A stretch of 64,000 bases of DNA from Loxodes magnus (Eukaryota; Ciliophora; Karyorelictea; Loxodida; Loxodidae), in assembly GCA_946699065.1 (NCBI GenBank), contig CAMPDV010000113.1, forward strand, positions 248,001 to 312,000, in the 5' to 3' direction. Under the pieces are notes generated by a model. That model made no database searches, was not told the DNA's origin, and saw only the letters and a program-made list of their open reading frames with translations. Of this stretch, positions 39,012-50,962 are shown in pieces. Every line of letters begins with the position of its first letter. The first letter of the stretch is position 1. A program made the translations under genes and the position numbers.

Positions 39012-39811
39012 TAAATAATAATAATAATAATAGTAAACTAAAAGTCAAAAAAAGTTTAGCGTTCCCTGGAATCTAAACCAGGTTCTCGCTGCCAATTTTT
39101 TAACGTGATGGAAACACGACCAAATTTTTTACGTGGGAAATAGCCACTATGATAATCTCCTTGATCCGTTGAAAATCTTATTCTTGTATACTCCATTAGG
39201 AGTTCATATAGTCTTGTAAGTTCTCTTCATGTTATTTAGTTTTCCTTTCTCTTTAGTTGCTTAAAGCTTTGGCAGGTTTCAATAAATGGTTCTTTGAGTG
39301 GCAGAATCAGCATATTGTATATTTGATGATTTTAGACTTGGATTCCGGGTATAAATGATTCTCTATCTTTTCTATTCTAGTTATTAGGTTCTATTATTAT
39401 TTTTATTCTTATTAATTCTATTTGTTCTATGTTTATTAATCTTATTGAATATCCATCAACTTTTTTCGAACTAGATTAAGATTATATCAGAGCTGTTCTT
39501 TAGTCACTATTGACTTTGTAACAATTGGTTCCATAAGCAGTTGATTTCCTAATAAAGTTCTTCAATTTTATTTAAGAGTTCCCTTATCTTTTCCGGTAGA
39601 TTAAATATTACCTCATCCTTCTTTTAGAAATTTTTCTTCATAAGTCAAACTTAGCTATTCGATTTTATCAAATTCTTGCTGCTCAGTGTTCCATTAAAGG
39701 CGTTTTCCTTTTGTCGATGGAGGAGAGTCAGGGTCAGTTAGTTCTTATATTTGTCTTTGTGCAAGTTCCTGACTTTCTTCGCTTCAATTTTCTTTTACTT
39801 ACTTTCCATTT
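39012..39811 (-). mobile_element. Y retroelement Y1 (ORF1-only), right-arm copy
   Basis: 800 bases on the minus strand. It starts with an A-run and ATGGAAAGTAAG and ends AAACTTTTTTTGACTTTTAG plus an (ATT)n tail at 39012-39032. It is flanked by TTTTAACAA at 39003-39011 and 39812-39820; the uninterrupted site is at about 48870-48877. The sequence from 39074 onward is the twin of 31812-32549 and carries the same knuckle and RELTRLY helix. Near the 3' end CCTGG-TTTAGATT-CCAGG can form a hairpin. It is decayed by frameshifts shared with the left copy, so decay preceded formation of the inverted repeat. Confidence 0.75.
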
Positions 39812-39895
39812 TTTTAACAAGAAATAAATTTTTGTAAATTAAATATTAATATTGAAAGATCTGCGTGCCAACGAGATACTACGCGCTCTATAATC
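39812..39895 (+). mobile_element. Composite element X, copy 1, 3' end with hairpin
   Basis: Last part of X after the Y1 insertion. It ends in the hairpin 39855-39891 (AAAGATCTGCGTGCC ... CGCGCTCTATAATC) and a TTTATTTATTA tail. Aligns with 48878-48960. Confidence 0.55.
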
Positions 39896-40232
39896 ATCTT
39901 TATTTATTATATATATTTTAAATAGGGTGGAAAGCTCTTTCCTTCGGATGCTGCTTGAAGGCCCAGCAAGGCAACTAAAAGATGAGCGCGGACGGAGGAT
40001 AAATTGTAGAAAGAGAAACCAATAACAAGAGAAGAAAGATTCGACAAGCTGGAGAACTCTGAATGTCAGTTGAAAACCTTCTTCATGATAGATCAGGGAA
40101 AGACGTACCTGTAATCGCATATTGCATCCTATGCTTTGGAAGGAAAAACTATAAGGATTTACTGCAGGAAGAGAAAAGAAGGATAGAGAGATCCATAAAA
40201 TTTAATTTTTCGACATTAAATAAAATTAATTT
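39896..40232 (+). pseudogene. ORF1-type zinc-knuckle remnant, right arm
   Basis: Twin of 31391-31731. The frame 40063-40278 encodes CILCFGRKNYKDL followed by a charged helix and runs into the terminal hairpin at 40233-40262, so its end is set by the hairpin and not by a conserved C-terminus. It looks like a short 5'-truncated ORF1-type element. Confidence 0.4.
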
Positions 40233-40262
40233 AAAGAGCTGCAAGAGTGCTATGCGCTCTAT
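40233..40262 (+). other. Short terminal hairpin, right arm
   Basis: Twin of 31361-31390, with the GCA/TGC inner stem. Confidence 0.6.
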
Positions 40263-42189
40263 AATCCAATTGATTTAAATTGAATACTTGATTACTAATT
40301 TAACTACTAAGTTTTATTAGTTTTTAACTATCTTATAATAGGGTATACATATTAGCTTATAATTATATACAGCATTTTTTAATTTTGGAATTTTCAAGCT
40401 TTTACTCAGAATTGCTCAATTGAAGCTTGTTTTATTCTGTTTTTTAACAGTAACAAATGTAATATAAAATTTATAATATTAATTTATGAAAACATTACTA
40501 ATATTATTTTACTTTTTGATTGGCTTAAATTAGAAAATTATGAGATAATCAAGAAAATTAGATTAAATAAAAGTCTTAATCTCAAAATTTGATAAGCATG
40601 CTTTATGATAAAAAGACATACTTAAATACCCTAAGTCTAATAAATTTCCTTTAATTTCTCATGATTAGTGAGTTGATTTAACTTAATTTAGGAAATGTAT
40701 ATAAGTAATTTTTAGTAAGTTATAAATGCAGAAATAATGATAGCGTATTCATCATAATATGCAGTATTTGAGATAAATAAATAATTAATTATAGTAATTT
40801 AGGAAATAAATATTTATTACTAATATAGATAACTCTAAGCATCATATTATTATTAAAGCACAAAGTTATTATTTAATTATTCTTATCTCATTATAATTTA
40901 GTGCTAGATTAAATAAATCATCTAGCATACTAAGCAATATTTATATTAATGTACACTATGCTCATACCATAACAATCATTACGTTAATAAAATTATTTTA
41001 TTAGACTAAAACCTTAATAAACTAATGAATTTAGATAAGTAAAAGTATTATATGCTTTCATTATAGATAGATGGTTTCCTTAAGCTACTTTATTTTGCTA
41101 TATCAATTAACTTTAAGGAAAATAATAAAATTTATTATTTTTAATTATCTAAAAGTATGAGATAAAATCCCCATTCTTTTAGTATCTAAATAATTTGTTT
41201 CTGTTAATTGTGCTTAATCTTTTATTTATTTTACATTTTATAGTCAGAAAATTTAGAAAATGCTATTATTCATAAAATTTTATAGCCTAGAAAAAAGGAA
41301 TTTGCATCTATATTGCTAAATGAATGCTCAATAAAAATTGTAAAGTATTAAGAAAATAAACTTATACAATAAAATGAGTCAAATCTAATAAAATTTACAT
41401 TAAAGCTTCTCAATATTTTAGCAATGCATTATATAGCAAGTAGAGTATATTATATCTTTCAAAGTTATTCTTTATTAATTCTTATTGATACTTTAGAGGG
41501 TAAAGCATTAAATTACTTCAAACACACTATATATACAATTAAACTAACACAGTGAGATTTCATGTATCTATAAATTTTAATTTTGTTAAGTTAGAAAAAT
41601 TACATCTATCAACATTATTTGAAAGGCTTATTTTAATTTATTTTTAAGAATAATTTAATATTTTTAACTTTTATGTAGCTGGAGTTAATTAATCCTTAAA
41701 TGGCTATTTTCACAGCTATATTTAAATTAACTAAAAATTAAAAAGATAAAATCTTTGCTATATTTACTCTAACCATTAGTTTATTACTCTACATCGTTTA
41801 ACTAAATTTAAAAACACAACCTGTTTTTAATTCCGTATAGATGTAAAAGTACATTAATCTTAATGCAAGTTTAAAATACTTATTGCTATATCATTTTTAT
41901 ACAATGAAGAGGAATTTCTAAGAAAGCATAACTTGAAATGAGTATTTAGAATAAAAATAATAAGCAGAGCTAATAAAATAATAGTGTAAAAAAAGCGAAG
42001 CTTTAATAAACTTAAAGTTTAGAAATACTTTAATTTAAAATATTTTATTTCATCTTTATAATTTAAAGCCAACCATGCAAAACATATCGTCAGGTCCGTA
42101 ATAAAGAAAAAGCCAATTACTTTATTCTGATTATTCCCAATCTATTCAAGAAGATGAAGATGAGACTTAAGGAGAAGTAAACTCAGGGA
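40263..42189 (-). repeat. Satellite half Bf, inverted
   Basis: Reverse complement of 29434-31345 and related to 1-1930. No gene seen. Confidence 0.85.
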
Positions 42190-44444
42190 AATAAGTAAAA
42201 ATTAGCTCTAATCTAATCTTAAATGACTTAACTGGAGGCAGTTGCTAAAAAGGGTAAATAGGTACTAGTAATTAGCCAGCACCATATATAAAGGTATAGC
42301 AAGACAACATATTTAAGAAGTATTGCTTCTATACGCCAAGAATAAATAAAAACCAGAGTAAGTTATTTATTAACAACCTTTAGAAAATAAAAGTTTCTAG
42401 CTTAGTAAATTCTCTAAGTTTAACTTAGAAAAGATAAGCATAAAAACTAAATGAGTATAGCATAAAAATATATTAAACTAGCAAAAAACTAAAGAAATAC
42501 TAATTAATAAAGCAAAGCATCATTAATTCTAAATTTACTAAGAATGCTTAGTATGAGAGCTATGAGAATTATGAGAATTACGAGAATTAGGAGAGCTATG
42601 AGAATCAATTAAGTGCTAAATAATAATATTAAAGCTTAACTATTTTGTCGCTAGAAAAAAAAGAGAAACACATGCAAGAAAGATTAATTAAGTTAAGCAT
42701 AAAGTTAAGGTAAAATTAAGGTAGAACAATAAGGAAAAGAAAGCAGACATTGTGTTAACTTGCAAGATAAAATATTTTAAAACTAAGTAGAAGTCTCATA
42801 TTAGGAACATAGAGAAAAAATAGTTATTTACAAGTCTGTGTAGCTTCTATCATAATATTTATAATTTCCCACATGTTCTTAATGCTATGCGAGAAGTATC
42901 TGCTTAAATAATAAAACTGATATTGTTATGTATTTGTTAACTAAATCTTTCTTAATAAAATCTAAGTTGTATTAATTTGAAAATAACCTTTGACTAGTTA
43001 AAAATGAATAGTTTCATATTTTAAAGTTATTATACACTTGATATATGTATAATTAGATATATACCTTGCTTTAATATAATTAAAGAGTTGTAAATTTAAT
43101 TTGACTGGTAAAATAACAATAGACAATAGTATGATTGAAAGTTACGTTGAATGATTGATTTCTATTTATAAACTTTAATTAAGTTCTTGTTTAATAAATT
43201 TATATACAAAAGGTATAACAAAGCATAAACTTTAAATAGGATTATAAATGTAAATGAATATTGCTACCATCTTAAATGTTTAACTTTTAATATAGACATC
43301 TAGTACTAACTCTGATTTATAGTTTTTTGATATTAATTGAATAATTGATAATGTATAGCATCTTAATGATTAAAATGAAAGGTTTGAATTTGAAGTGGTA
43401 AGCACCTTTGATATCTAAGATGAATAATTAAAATGAGAGGAAGGTATAAATACTTGTAAGTAAATTATTTGAAATCTAGATATTTTAGTTAGTAGTTATT
43501 TAGCATTCAATTTAGTTTTATTTTAAAAAAGATTGCTTATATAATAATTTTTCCTTATGATATACTTTTGCTTTAATAGCTAAACTTTAAAATTTAGATA
43601 TCTAAATTAAAAATATTTAACTTATTTCTGAATGATTTTACATAAATAGAATTATCTGCAAATTATGATCTTCATCAAGAGCTTTAGAAATAAATTAACT
43701 TATAATGTCTAACTAAGAAGGCTTTCTTGATAATAACTGAATGGTTAGATAAATAATTAAATAGAAAGACTCTTTAAATAATTGAAATTAGTTATAAAGT
43801 TAGAAGGAATTATAACTTAAATATGATAAAAGTATTATATCTTAATAGTTATTAAGTTATTAAAGCAACTTATTATACATTTCTTTCTTAATAACTTTAA
43901 CTAGAAAATTTAGATTTTATGTTAAGTATAACTAATTATATCTATTATTTTAAAATACTTAGTTAGATCTTTTCTTGTTTAATAAATAGTTATCTTTACT
44001 TAATTGAAATTCCTTTATTTTTTATTAGGATGAAAATAATAAAACCTATCATTATATATCATAATCAAAATAATAAACAACAGCAGAATTAATTAAAGTC
44101 AGTGTATAATAGCCTTTTATATTTCTTTATTGTTATAAGAGTATGCTAAGTATCTTTATTAAAAATACTTAAATAGTTATATTAATCAAGATTATTTAAT
44201 GAAACCATTTTGCTCTCAAATTTTATTATCCACTTACATTTAGAATTGTAAGCATTTCCTTGCTAATATGAAGATACATTATTAAATATTAGTGATTTAA
44301 ATTATTAATTATGCTTTTTATTTATCATTTAAAATCTAGATTATACCTAGTTTAGATTATTTAAGATTAATACCTTTATCTTAGTTTATTTATATACATT
44401 AGACTAAGATACAAAATTATTACATCAAGCTTTATTTCATTATA
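42190..44444 (-). repeat. Satellite A half, inverted
   Basis: Reverse complement of the A half of the array units. It ends at GCTTTATTTCATTA, the inverted unit start. No gene seen. Confidence 0.9.
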
Positions 44445-44445
44445 T

Positions 44446-46980
44446 CATGAAATACTTTAAGCTATAATGCTAAGATCCCAAGGATAGCCCAACTTTATTA
44501 CAAATACTGGTAAAAAAAGTTTCAAAATTGACTATTTTTTGACAGATTAAGACATTGCATCTTATATAATTAGCACAACATTTTATCAAAAAAGAATTAT
44601 AGGAGATCACTAGTCAGGATTAATAAAAATAATCTATGCAATAAAGTAAAAAAAATCTACAAAAGTAAAAAGACTACACCATCAGAAACTTAAAATAAAA
44701 TATATATAAGATTAATTCAAGAAATGAGCAGACTAAATTGAATAAATGGGTTTTGAAAGCATAAAAAATGAAGACTATTATAAAATATGAAAGAAAAAAT
44801 ATAGGAAGGAGTGGAGAGCATATGTGGATACGCAAGGCAACAATAAAGAAAATACGATTACTTGGAGGAAACAAAAAAACTAAGAAGATAATTTAAAAAA
44901 TAAGCAAAAAAAATTAAAAATCTTATAAGATAAGAAAAAATTGACATTGCACTCAGTATAAAAATGAGACAAGAAGTCTGAAGTAGATTTAGAAAACAAG
45001 AAAGAAAAATAAAAGAAACTAATTCAATAGCTATCTGATTAGATTAATCAGGAAATATGAATGAAATTTGGAAAGGAATTTAAAAGTACACTAGACAAAG
45101 AAGTTTACTGCCTGAACACTGATAAACGAGGAAGATATCAAAAATTTTCAGAATTGTTGGAAAATTATACAATAGCGGAGATAATAGCATATCAAAAAAT
45201 TTAGAAATAAAAATAAACTAACAGTTTAGATAGAAGATATAAAAAAATGTCTGAATAAAGTTAATCTAATGAAAGCTACAGGACCAGACCAAATCCAAAT
45301 AGGAGTAATAAAAATCGGAGAAGATAATTTTATAAATATAACGGTAAAATTAATTTAAATTTAATTCAATCAAGGAAAATACCTAAACAGATTAAAGAAT
45401 CCTACATTATATTGGTACAAAAAAAGAAAACAAAGATGACCCTATGAAATACCGTCCAATATCCCTTATAAGCCACCTTTTTAAATCATAGATCTCTGAC
45501 TATTTGAGTAATTAAATCCTTACTTGTAAAGATGTGATGATGAATTATAGTACGGATTTAAAGCAGGTAAATCATGCTCTAAATAAATATTCAATCCTAG
45601 AACAATACAAGAATGACTATATTATAACAATCAAGAGACTATCGTCATCTTTATTGATATAAAAAAAGCATTTGATTCAGTAATCAGATCAGATATATGA
45701 AAAATACTGAATGAGATCGAAGTACCTGAAGGAATAATAAGATTCCTAGCAGACATTATATAAAGAGGAGAGCATAAGATTAAGAAAAAATGATATAATC
45801 TCTGAAGAATTTGAAGCTTAAAAAGGAGTAAAATAAGGATATGCCTGCTCCCCGAAATTATTCAATATAATAATAAATTAGTTACTGAATGAACTAAAGG
45901 AAAAAAAGCTGGAATTACAATACAGACTGAAACGGGACAGGGAACAGAATTAAGATATGTAGGTGCCCTAACATATGCTGATGATATTGTAGCATTAATT
46001 TATCCAGAATAACTAGAAGATATAACTGATATACTATAATAATGATCATAACGCCATAATTTATAAATTGTGGAAAAAACAAAATGAATGGTATGAAACG
46101 GTAATGCATGAAAAAATTAAGAGATAATCTTAATAAATGTAATAGTAATAGAGAAAATGAAGGAATTTAAGTATTTGGTCCATTGGGTATAAAACATTTC
46201 ATATTAAAAACATTTGGAATCAAAAGTCTAAGAATGCCAGAAAACCCAAGTATGAATTTTAAGCAAATAAACAATTTAGAAAGGAATCACTTCATATAAT
46301 GCATCTATAATAATAAAATCCTTTATAAATCAAATATTTTGGTATGGAAGTGATTGTATTCAATTAATAATGGAAGCTATAAGAAACAACTCTTTAAATA
46401 AATTGGAAATCATGCAGTGTAGATCATTAAGATCTATAATAGATGGACCATTTTGCGCATAAAACGAAATCCTGGAGATTGAACTGCAATTCCTGAAACT
46501 ACGATACTATATGTGATAACATATGTTAATGTTCAGAAGAAAATTGCTCCTAAACTAAGAATCAACATTGGATGGATGATTATGTCAATTAGTAAAGAGG
46601 AATAACTATATATTTGAAACATACTCAAAGAAGGTAATGGAGACACTTCAATTCAATGACGAAATAATAATACAAGATAACTAAAAAGAAATAAATGAGA
46701 TAATAATGATAAAAAAGCGATAAATCTCCATAATGATGTAAATTCCATTACACGAATGTAGAATATGATCACCTGCTAAAAATATAAAAGTGAATGAATG
46801 GAACAATTCATACAAGGAATACCAAGTTATCTAAGATTCAACAAACATAGAAAACAAGAAAAGGCTATAATTTAGGCTACGGGCCAAATGTAATGGAGCA
46901 GCATAAACAATGAAAGAACAAAATTTAATAGAGAGTGAAGCATGCTAATTCTGCAATTATAGAAAGGAAGATGAGATTCA
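44446..46980 (+). mobile_element. LINE-1 fragment, right copy (EN tail + RT + finger)
   Basis: Non-LTR retrotransposon remnant read with TAA/TAG as Gln. In order: endonuclease C-terminus with PNFITNTG, IDYFLTDQD and IIGDHQSG (about 44488-44630); a linker; RT block 0 KATGPDQI near 45270; RPISLISHLF near 45455; QYGFKAGKS at 45548; palm motif IDIKKAFDSV at 45653-45682; KGVKQG and SPKLFN near 45825-45865; YADD at 45974-45985; and a C-terminal finger, ACQFCNYRKEDEIH, near 46940. The order and motifs fit an AP-endonuclease LINE. Several short frameshifts, partly compensating and some at A-runs, interrupt it. In-frame TGA lies at likely Trp sites (QE-W-LYY, DI-W-KIL). The 5' end is truncated at the satellite unit boundary. 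An inverted duplicate is at 2433-4967. Confidence 0.85.
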
Positions 46981-47475
46981 TATAAATAAATAAATTTGAT
47001 TATAGAGCGCGTAACATTCTCGTTATTGCGCAACTCTTTAAAAAATGTTTCATACTGACAAGAATGTTTGTTACTGATAAAATTATCAGATACTGATAAA
47101 CCTTGTTCAATACTGGTATAATTATTCAGATACTGATAAAAATGTTCAGTACTGATATAATTTAAGAATACTCGTAATCTTAATACTTGCTGGAGGTCCA
47201 AGGACATGGCAGGATTGTGTCTCATTGCATCACCAAAGCAGAGGACGACATGTGTCAATTATGGATACTTAAATTCCCCATCTCTGATGAAGCTCGCAAT
47301 ATTATTTCTTTTTCGTTCTAGAATTAAAAACTAAACGAAGCCATTGTCGAAGGTCTAAGAATCTTATGTCTCGAGGTCAAACCAAAGCAGAGGAAGACAT
47401 AAAGTCGATTATGGGTACTTAACTTCCCCAACCTCTGATGAAGATGACCTTGTTGTTCACCTTCGAACAATGAAC
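46981..47475 (-). mobile_element. SINE-like element, copy 2
   Basis: Inverted duplicate of copy 1 at 1931-2432, with two head modules, ~20 bp repeats, hairpin 47002-47039 and tail. Its tail abuts the 3' end of LINE-1, so the two elements lie tail to tail. On the far side it meets the open frame 47476-48143, which the left copy lacks. Confidence 0.6.
47002..47039 (-). other. Terminal hairpin, SINE copy 2
   Basis: Minus-strand AAAGAGTTGCGC ... TACGCGCTCTATAATC; inverted twin of 2374-2410. Confidence 0.6.
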
Positions 47476-48143
47476 AAAGCAATATGATAAATAATATATA
47501 ATATATAATAAAAGATTGCAGATAATACAAAAAAGAAAGAGAATAGCTAATAGAAAATCTCGCGAACGTAAATATCAGTAATAACTAATAAAATTAAACC
47601 TTCCTGGACCTCAGAATTGAAGAAATATTATGAGGAAATTAGAAATTCGAAAAATTGTTACGAACCCTACAAGGGAGCAAAAGAAAATAAATAGATTATC
47701 ACATTAAAAATTTTCTGAAAGATATATTAGAGAAAAGAAAACTAGATTATATTTAAAAATTCTTCCTTATTAGAAAAAAATTGGTAAAGACTACAGAGCA
47801 GGATTCAACGAGCATACTTAAATTTATAATCTTTTATCAAGAGGACAAAATAAAAACTTTATTTAACAGATTAATAGTAATTCTAAGAAAATGTGAAAAG
47901 GAACTTGCGTTGCGCTCATAAAAGACTAACAGATAATTTAACTTTCTAAAGACAAATAAAAGAGTTAGAAAAATAATAGATAGAGAATAGAATTCTAACG
48001 TTTAAAAAGACCAAATACTGGAGATTGACTTATATTATTCAGATCAGGATATAATGAATCTATTGGAAGAAGATTTAGAATAAATTGAAGAAAATGAGCA
48101 GATTCTGGTAGATAAGATAATTTCCAAGAATACTTACTTTTGA
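47476..48143 (+). CDS. Unrecognised ORF (TAA/TAG = Gln), 5' end uncertain
   Basis: With TAA and TAG as Gln one frame runs from about 47490 to a TGA at 48141-48143, with a single internal TGA at 47631-47633. It gives a charged, mostly helical protein of about 215 residues, including HIKNFLKDILEKRKLDYIQ, FIIFYQEDKIKTLFNRL and an acidic C-terminal helix (IMNLLEEDLEQIEENEQ). Its balanced composition is unlike the Gln-swamped translations of non-coding DNA here. No start codon is secure because the SINE boundary cuts in upstream. The X segment ending in the hairpin at 48490 follows directly, so this may be the last ORF of a retroelement; a host gene fragment is the alternative. I do not recognise the family. 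Confidence 0.5.
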
Positions 48144-48489
48144 TTCCCTCTTAATTTGTAGTCAGCCTATCAATGGTGTAGTCACGTAAATTAATTAATA
48201 AATTCATTCATATAAATAAATAGAGAGGAGCAATCCTCCAACTGACATTGACTTAAGTTCTGGTTCTAGGAATTACCCATGGGCGAAGAAACAAACACAA
48301 ATCTTGGTAGGAGTCAAGAAGATAAAGATTAAATAGGTATCAAGTAATGTTATTGATGAAAGATGTCAGATACTAAGGTTTCTTAGGGAGCATTCCGATC
48401 ATGCCCTATAGAAGTATAGATTCACAAAGGATGCTAGCACTGTAAAAGACTTCAGAAAAGAATGTTTTTTGACTTTAAAAGTCTTTATT

Positions 48490-48526
48490 AAAGAGCTGCG
48501 CGCCATTGAGGTGTTACTTGCTCTCT
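48490..48526 (+). other. Terminal hairpin, X copy 2 module 1
   Basis: AAAGAGCTGCGCGCC ... TACTTGCTCTCTAATC. The outer AGAGC/GCTCT pairs are kept and the inner pairs are weakened. Confidence 0.5.
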
Positions 48527-48919
48527 AATCTTATTTATTAATTATTTATTAAATAATATAAGATGCGGATTTTGGCCGCGGTCAGAAGAACTAGTAGGTA
48601 ATCTGATGAAGTGTATACTGTATTCCGAGTAATCTCGAACTAGATGCTATCACGGGGAAGGGTGGACAAGCTCGGAAGAGACAAGTCTAACTTGAACGAG
48701 AGTTCTCGCTAGCAGTATGAAAGTTTGATTGATGGGTATTCTAATATCATTAATTAATAATTTTTATTTTGATTCTATTCAAGAAGAATGTAATATTTGA
48801 TTCAAGATTATTTTTTAATAAGTAGATTCCCATTTGGAGAAGCTGACGTGATTAATTGGACTATTAGAATTTAACAAGAAGTATGAGAAAATTTGTTCTT
48901 AATATTAAATAATAATATT

Positions 48920-48956
48920 GAAAGATCTGCATGGCAAAGAGGTACTACGCCTCTAT
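48920..48956 (+). other. Terminal hairpin, X copy 2 module 2
   Basis: AAAGATCTGCATGGC ... TACGCCTCTATAATAATC; a decayed member of the hairpin family. Confidence 0.4.
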
Positions 48957-48960
48957 AATA

Positions 48961-50962
48961 ATCTTGATTTATGATTTATTTAAGTTAAATACTTATTTAC
49001 TAATTTAACTACTAAGTTTTTAATTATCTTATAATAAGGTATATATATTAACTTATAATTATATACAGCATTTTTTTAATTTTGGAATTTTCAAGCTTTG
49101 ACTCAAGTAAGTTCCAAGAGATATATATTTGTTCAATTAAAGCTTTTCTGTTTTTAACAGTAATAAATGTAGTATCAAATTTATAATATTCATCCATGAA
49201 AAACATTGCTAATATTTTTTACTTTTTGATTGGTTTAAATTAGAAAATTATGAGATAAACAAGAAAATTAGATTAAAATAAAAGTCTTTATCTCAAAAAT
49301 TTGATAAGCATGGTTGATGATAAAAAGACATACTTTAATTCCCTGATTCTAATGTAAGGCTTTAAAAATAGTATTTTAATTTCTCATTATTAGTGTGTTT
49401 ATTATAACTATATTTAGAAAATGTATATAAGTAATTTTTAGTAAGTTATAAATGAGAAATAATGATAGCCTGCTCTTCATAATATACTAGAGATAAATAA
49501 ATAATGAATTATAATAATTTAGAAATAAATAACTATTGCTTATATAGATAACTCTAAGCATCTTCTTCATATTATTATTTATTAAAGCACTAAACTTATT
49601 TATTATTTAATTATTATTGTCTCATTATAATTTAGTGCTATATTTATCATCTAGCATACTAAAAATATTTATATTAATGTACACTATGCTCATATCATAG
49701 TACTTCTAAATAATTTAAATCTATACATCATTTAGCATAAATTAATTTAAGAATTTAGCTTATTTTATAATTGACTAAAACCTTAATAAATTAATTAATT
49801 TAGATAATCAAAAAGTAATATACTTTCCTTATAGATAGATGCTTTCTTTAAGCTACTTTATATTTATATCAATTAACTTTAAGGAAAATAATAAAGTTTA
49901 TCCTCTTTAATTAACTAAATCATTTACTTATTATTTTGCTAAAATAATCTATTTATTTTACATTTTATAGTAAGAAAATTTAGAAAATATCATTATATAT
50001 AAAGATTAATAGCCTAGAAAAAAGGAATTTACATCTATATTACTAAATGAATGCTTATAAATTTAAAAGTATTAAGGAAATAAACTTATACAATAAAATG
50101 AACCAAATCTAATAAAATTTACATTAAAGCTGTTTAATATTTTAACATTGAATTATATAGCAAGTAGAGTATATTAAATCTTACAAAGTTTAGTTATTCT
50201 TAACTATCTCCTTTTGATACTTTAGAGGGTAAAACATTCTAATTTACTTTAAACACACAATATAAACAATTAAATTAGCACAGAGAGATTTCATGTATCT
50301 TATTAATTTTAATTTTGCTTAGGCAGATAAAATTACATCTATCAACATTATTTTAAAGGTTTATTTTAATTTATTTTTATGAATAACTTAATATTTAACT
50401 TTTGTGTAGCTCTAGTTACTTAATCCTTAAAGGGATATTTTCTAGTTAAGCAACTATATCTAAATTAACTAAAAACAAAAAAGATAAAATCTTACTTTAT
50501 GGTATATTTACTCTAACCATTAATTTATTACACTACATGGTTTAACTTAATTTTAAAATACACTTAGTTTTTAATTCAGTATAGATGTAAAAAATACAGG
50601 ATTTAGTGCTAGTTTAAGAAATTTACCGTTATATCATTTTAATTAATTATACAATAATAAGAAATTTAAAGAGTAAGCATAACTTGAAATGATAAGCTAA
50701 AGTGATTAGAATAAAATAATAAGCAGAGCTAATATAATAATAGTACGAAAATAATGAAGCTTTAGAAAAAATAAAGTTTAGAAATACTTTAATTTAAAAT
50801 ATTTTATTTATTTAGATTAAATTCATCTTTATAATTTAAAGCCAACCATGCAAAACATATCGTCAGGTCCGTAATAAAGAAAAAGCCAACTACTTTATTC
50901 TGTTTGTTCCCAATCTATTCAAGAAGATGAAGATGAGACTTAAGGAGAAGTAAACTCAGGGA
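48961..50962 (-). repeat. Satellite half Bf, inverted, outer copy
   Basis: Reverse complement of 1-1930 (coordinates sum to 50964), a little longer because it keeps ~60 bases next to element X that the left copy has lost. No gene seen. Confidence 0.85.

Larger units (their letters stand above)
39074..44444 (-). repeat. Right arm of 5.37 kb inverted repeat
   Basis: Reverse complement of 27179-32549. Beyond 44444 the satellite gives way to LINE-1 instead of continuing as the array, so the palindrome stops exactly at the satellite unit boundary on the outer side and inside a Y element on the inner side. Confidence 0.93.
48200..48960 (+). mobile_element. Composite element X, copy 2 (uninterrupted)
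   Basis: Aligns with the three X segments at 37376-39895 but lacks both Y insertions. It has two modules, each ending in a terminal hairpin (48490-48526 and 48920-48956) and a TTTATT-rich tail. The second module begins with a G+C-rich stretch (GATGCGGATTTTGGCCGCGG) holding small palindromes such as CGAGAGTTCTCG. After the second hairpin the satellite Bf half resumes at the same point as at 40263. Confidence 0.65.

Noticed and set aside
42545-42605. GAGAAT-rich repeats as a functional binding array
   Set aside because: They are the inverted copy of the CTC-rich motif in every satellite A half and are eroded in diverged units, with no sign of independent conservation.
27179-44444. The long inverted repeat as terminal inverted repeats of a large DNA transposon or Polinton/Tlr-type element
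   Set aside because: The arms consist of satellite and retroelement pieces, the spacer shows no transposase, integrase, polymerase or capsid signal, and the breakpoints fall inside unrelated repeats. No target duplication flanks the whole structure.
48541-48760. tRNA, 5S rRNA or snRNA gene in the G+C-rich part of element X
   Set aside because: Small hairpins are present, but no cloverleaf, no 5S internal control region and no Sm site could be recognised.
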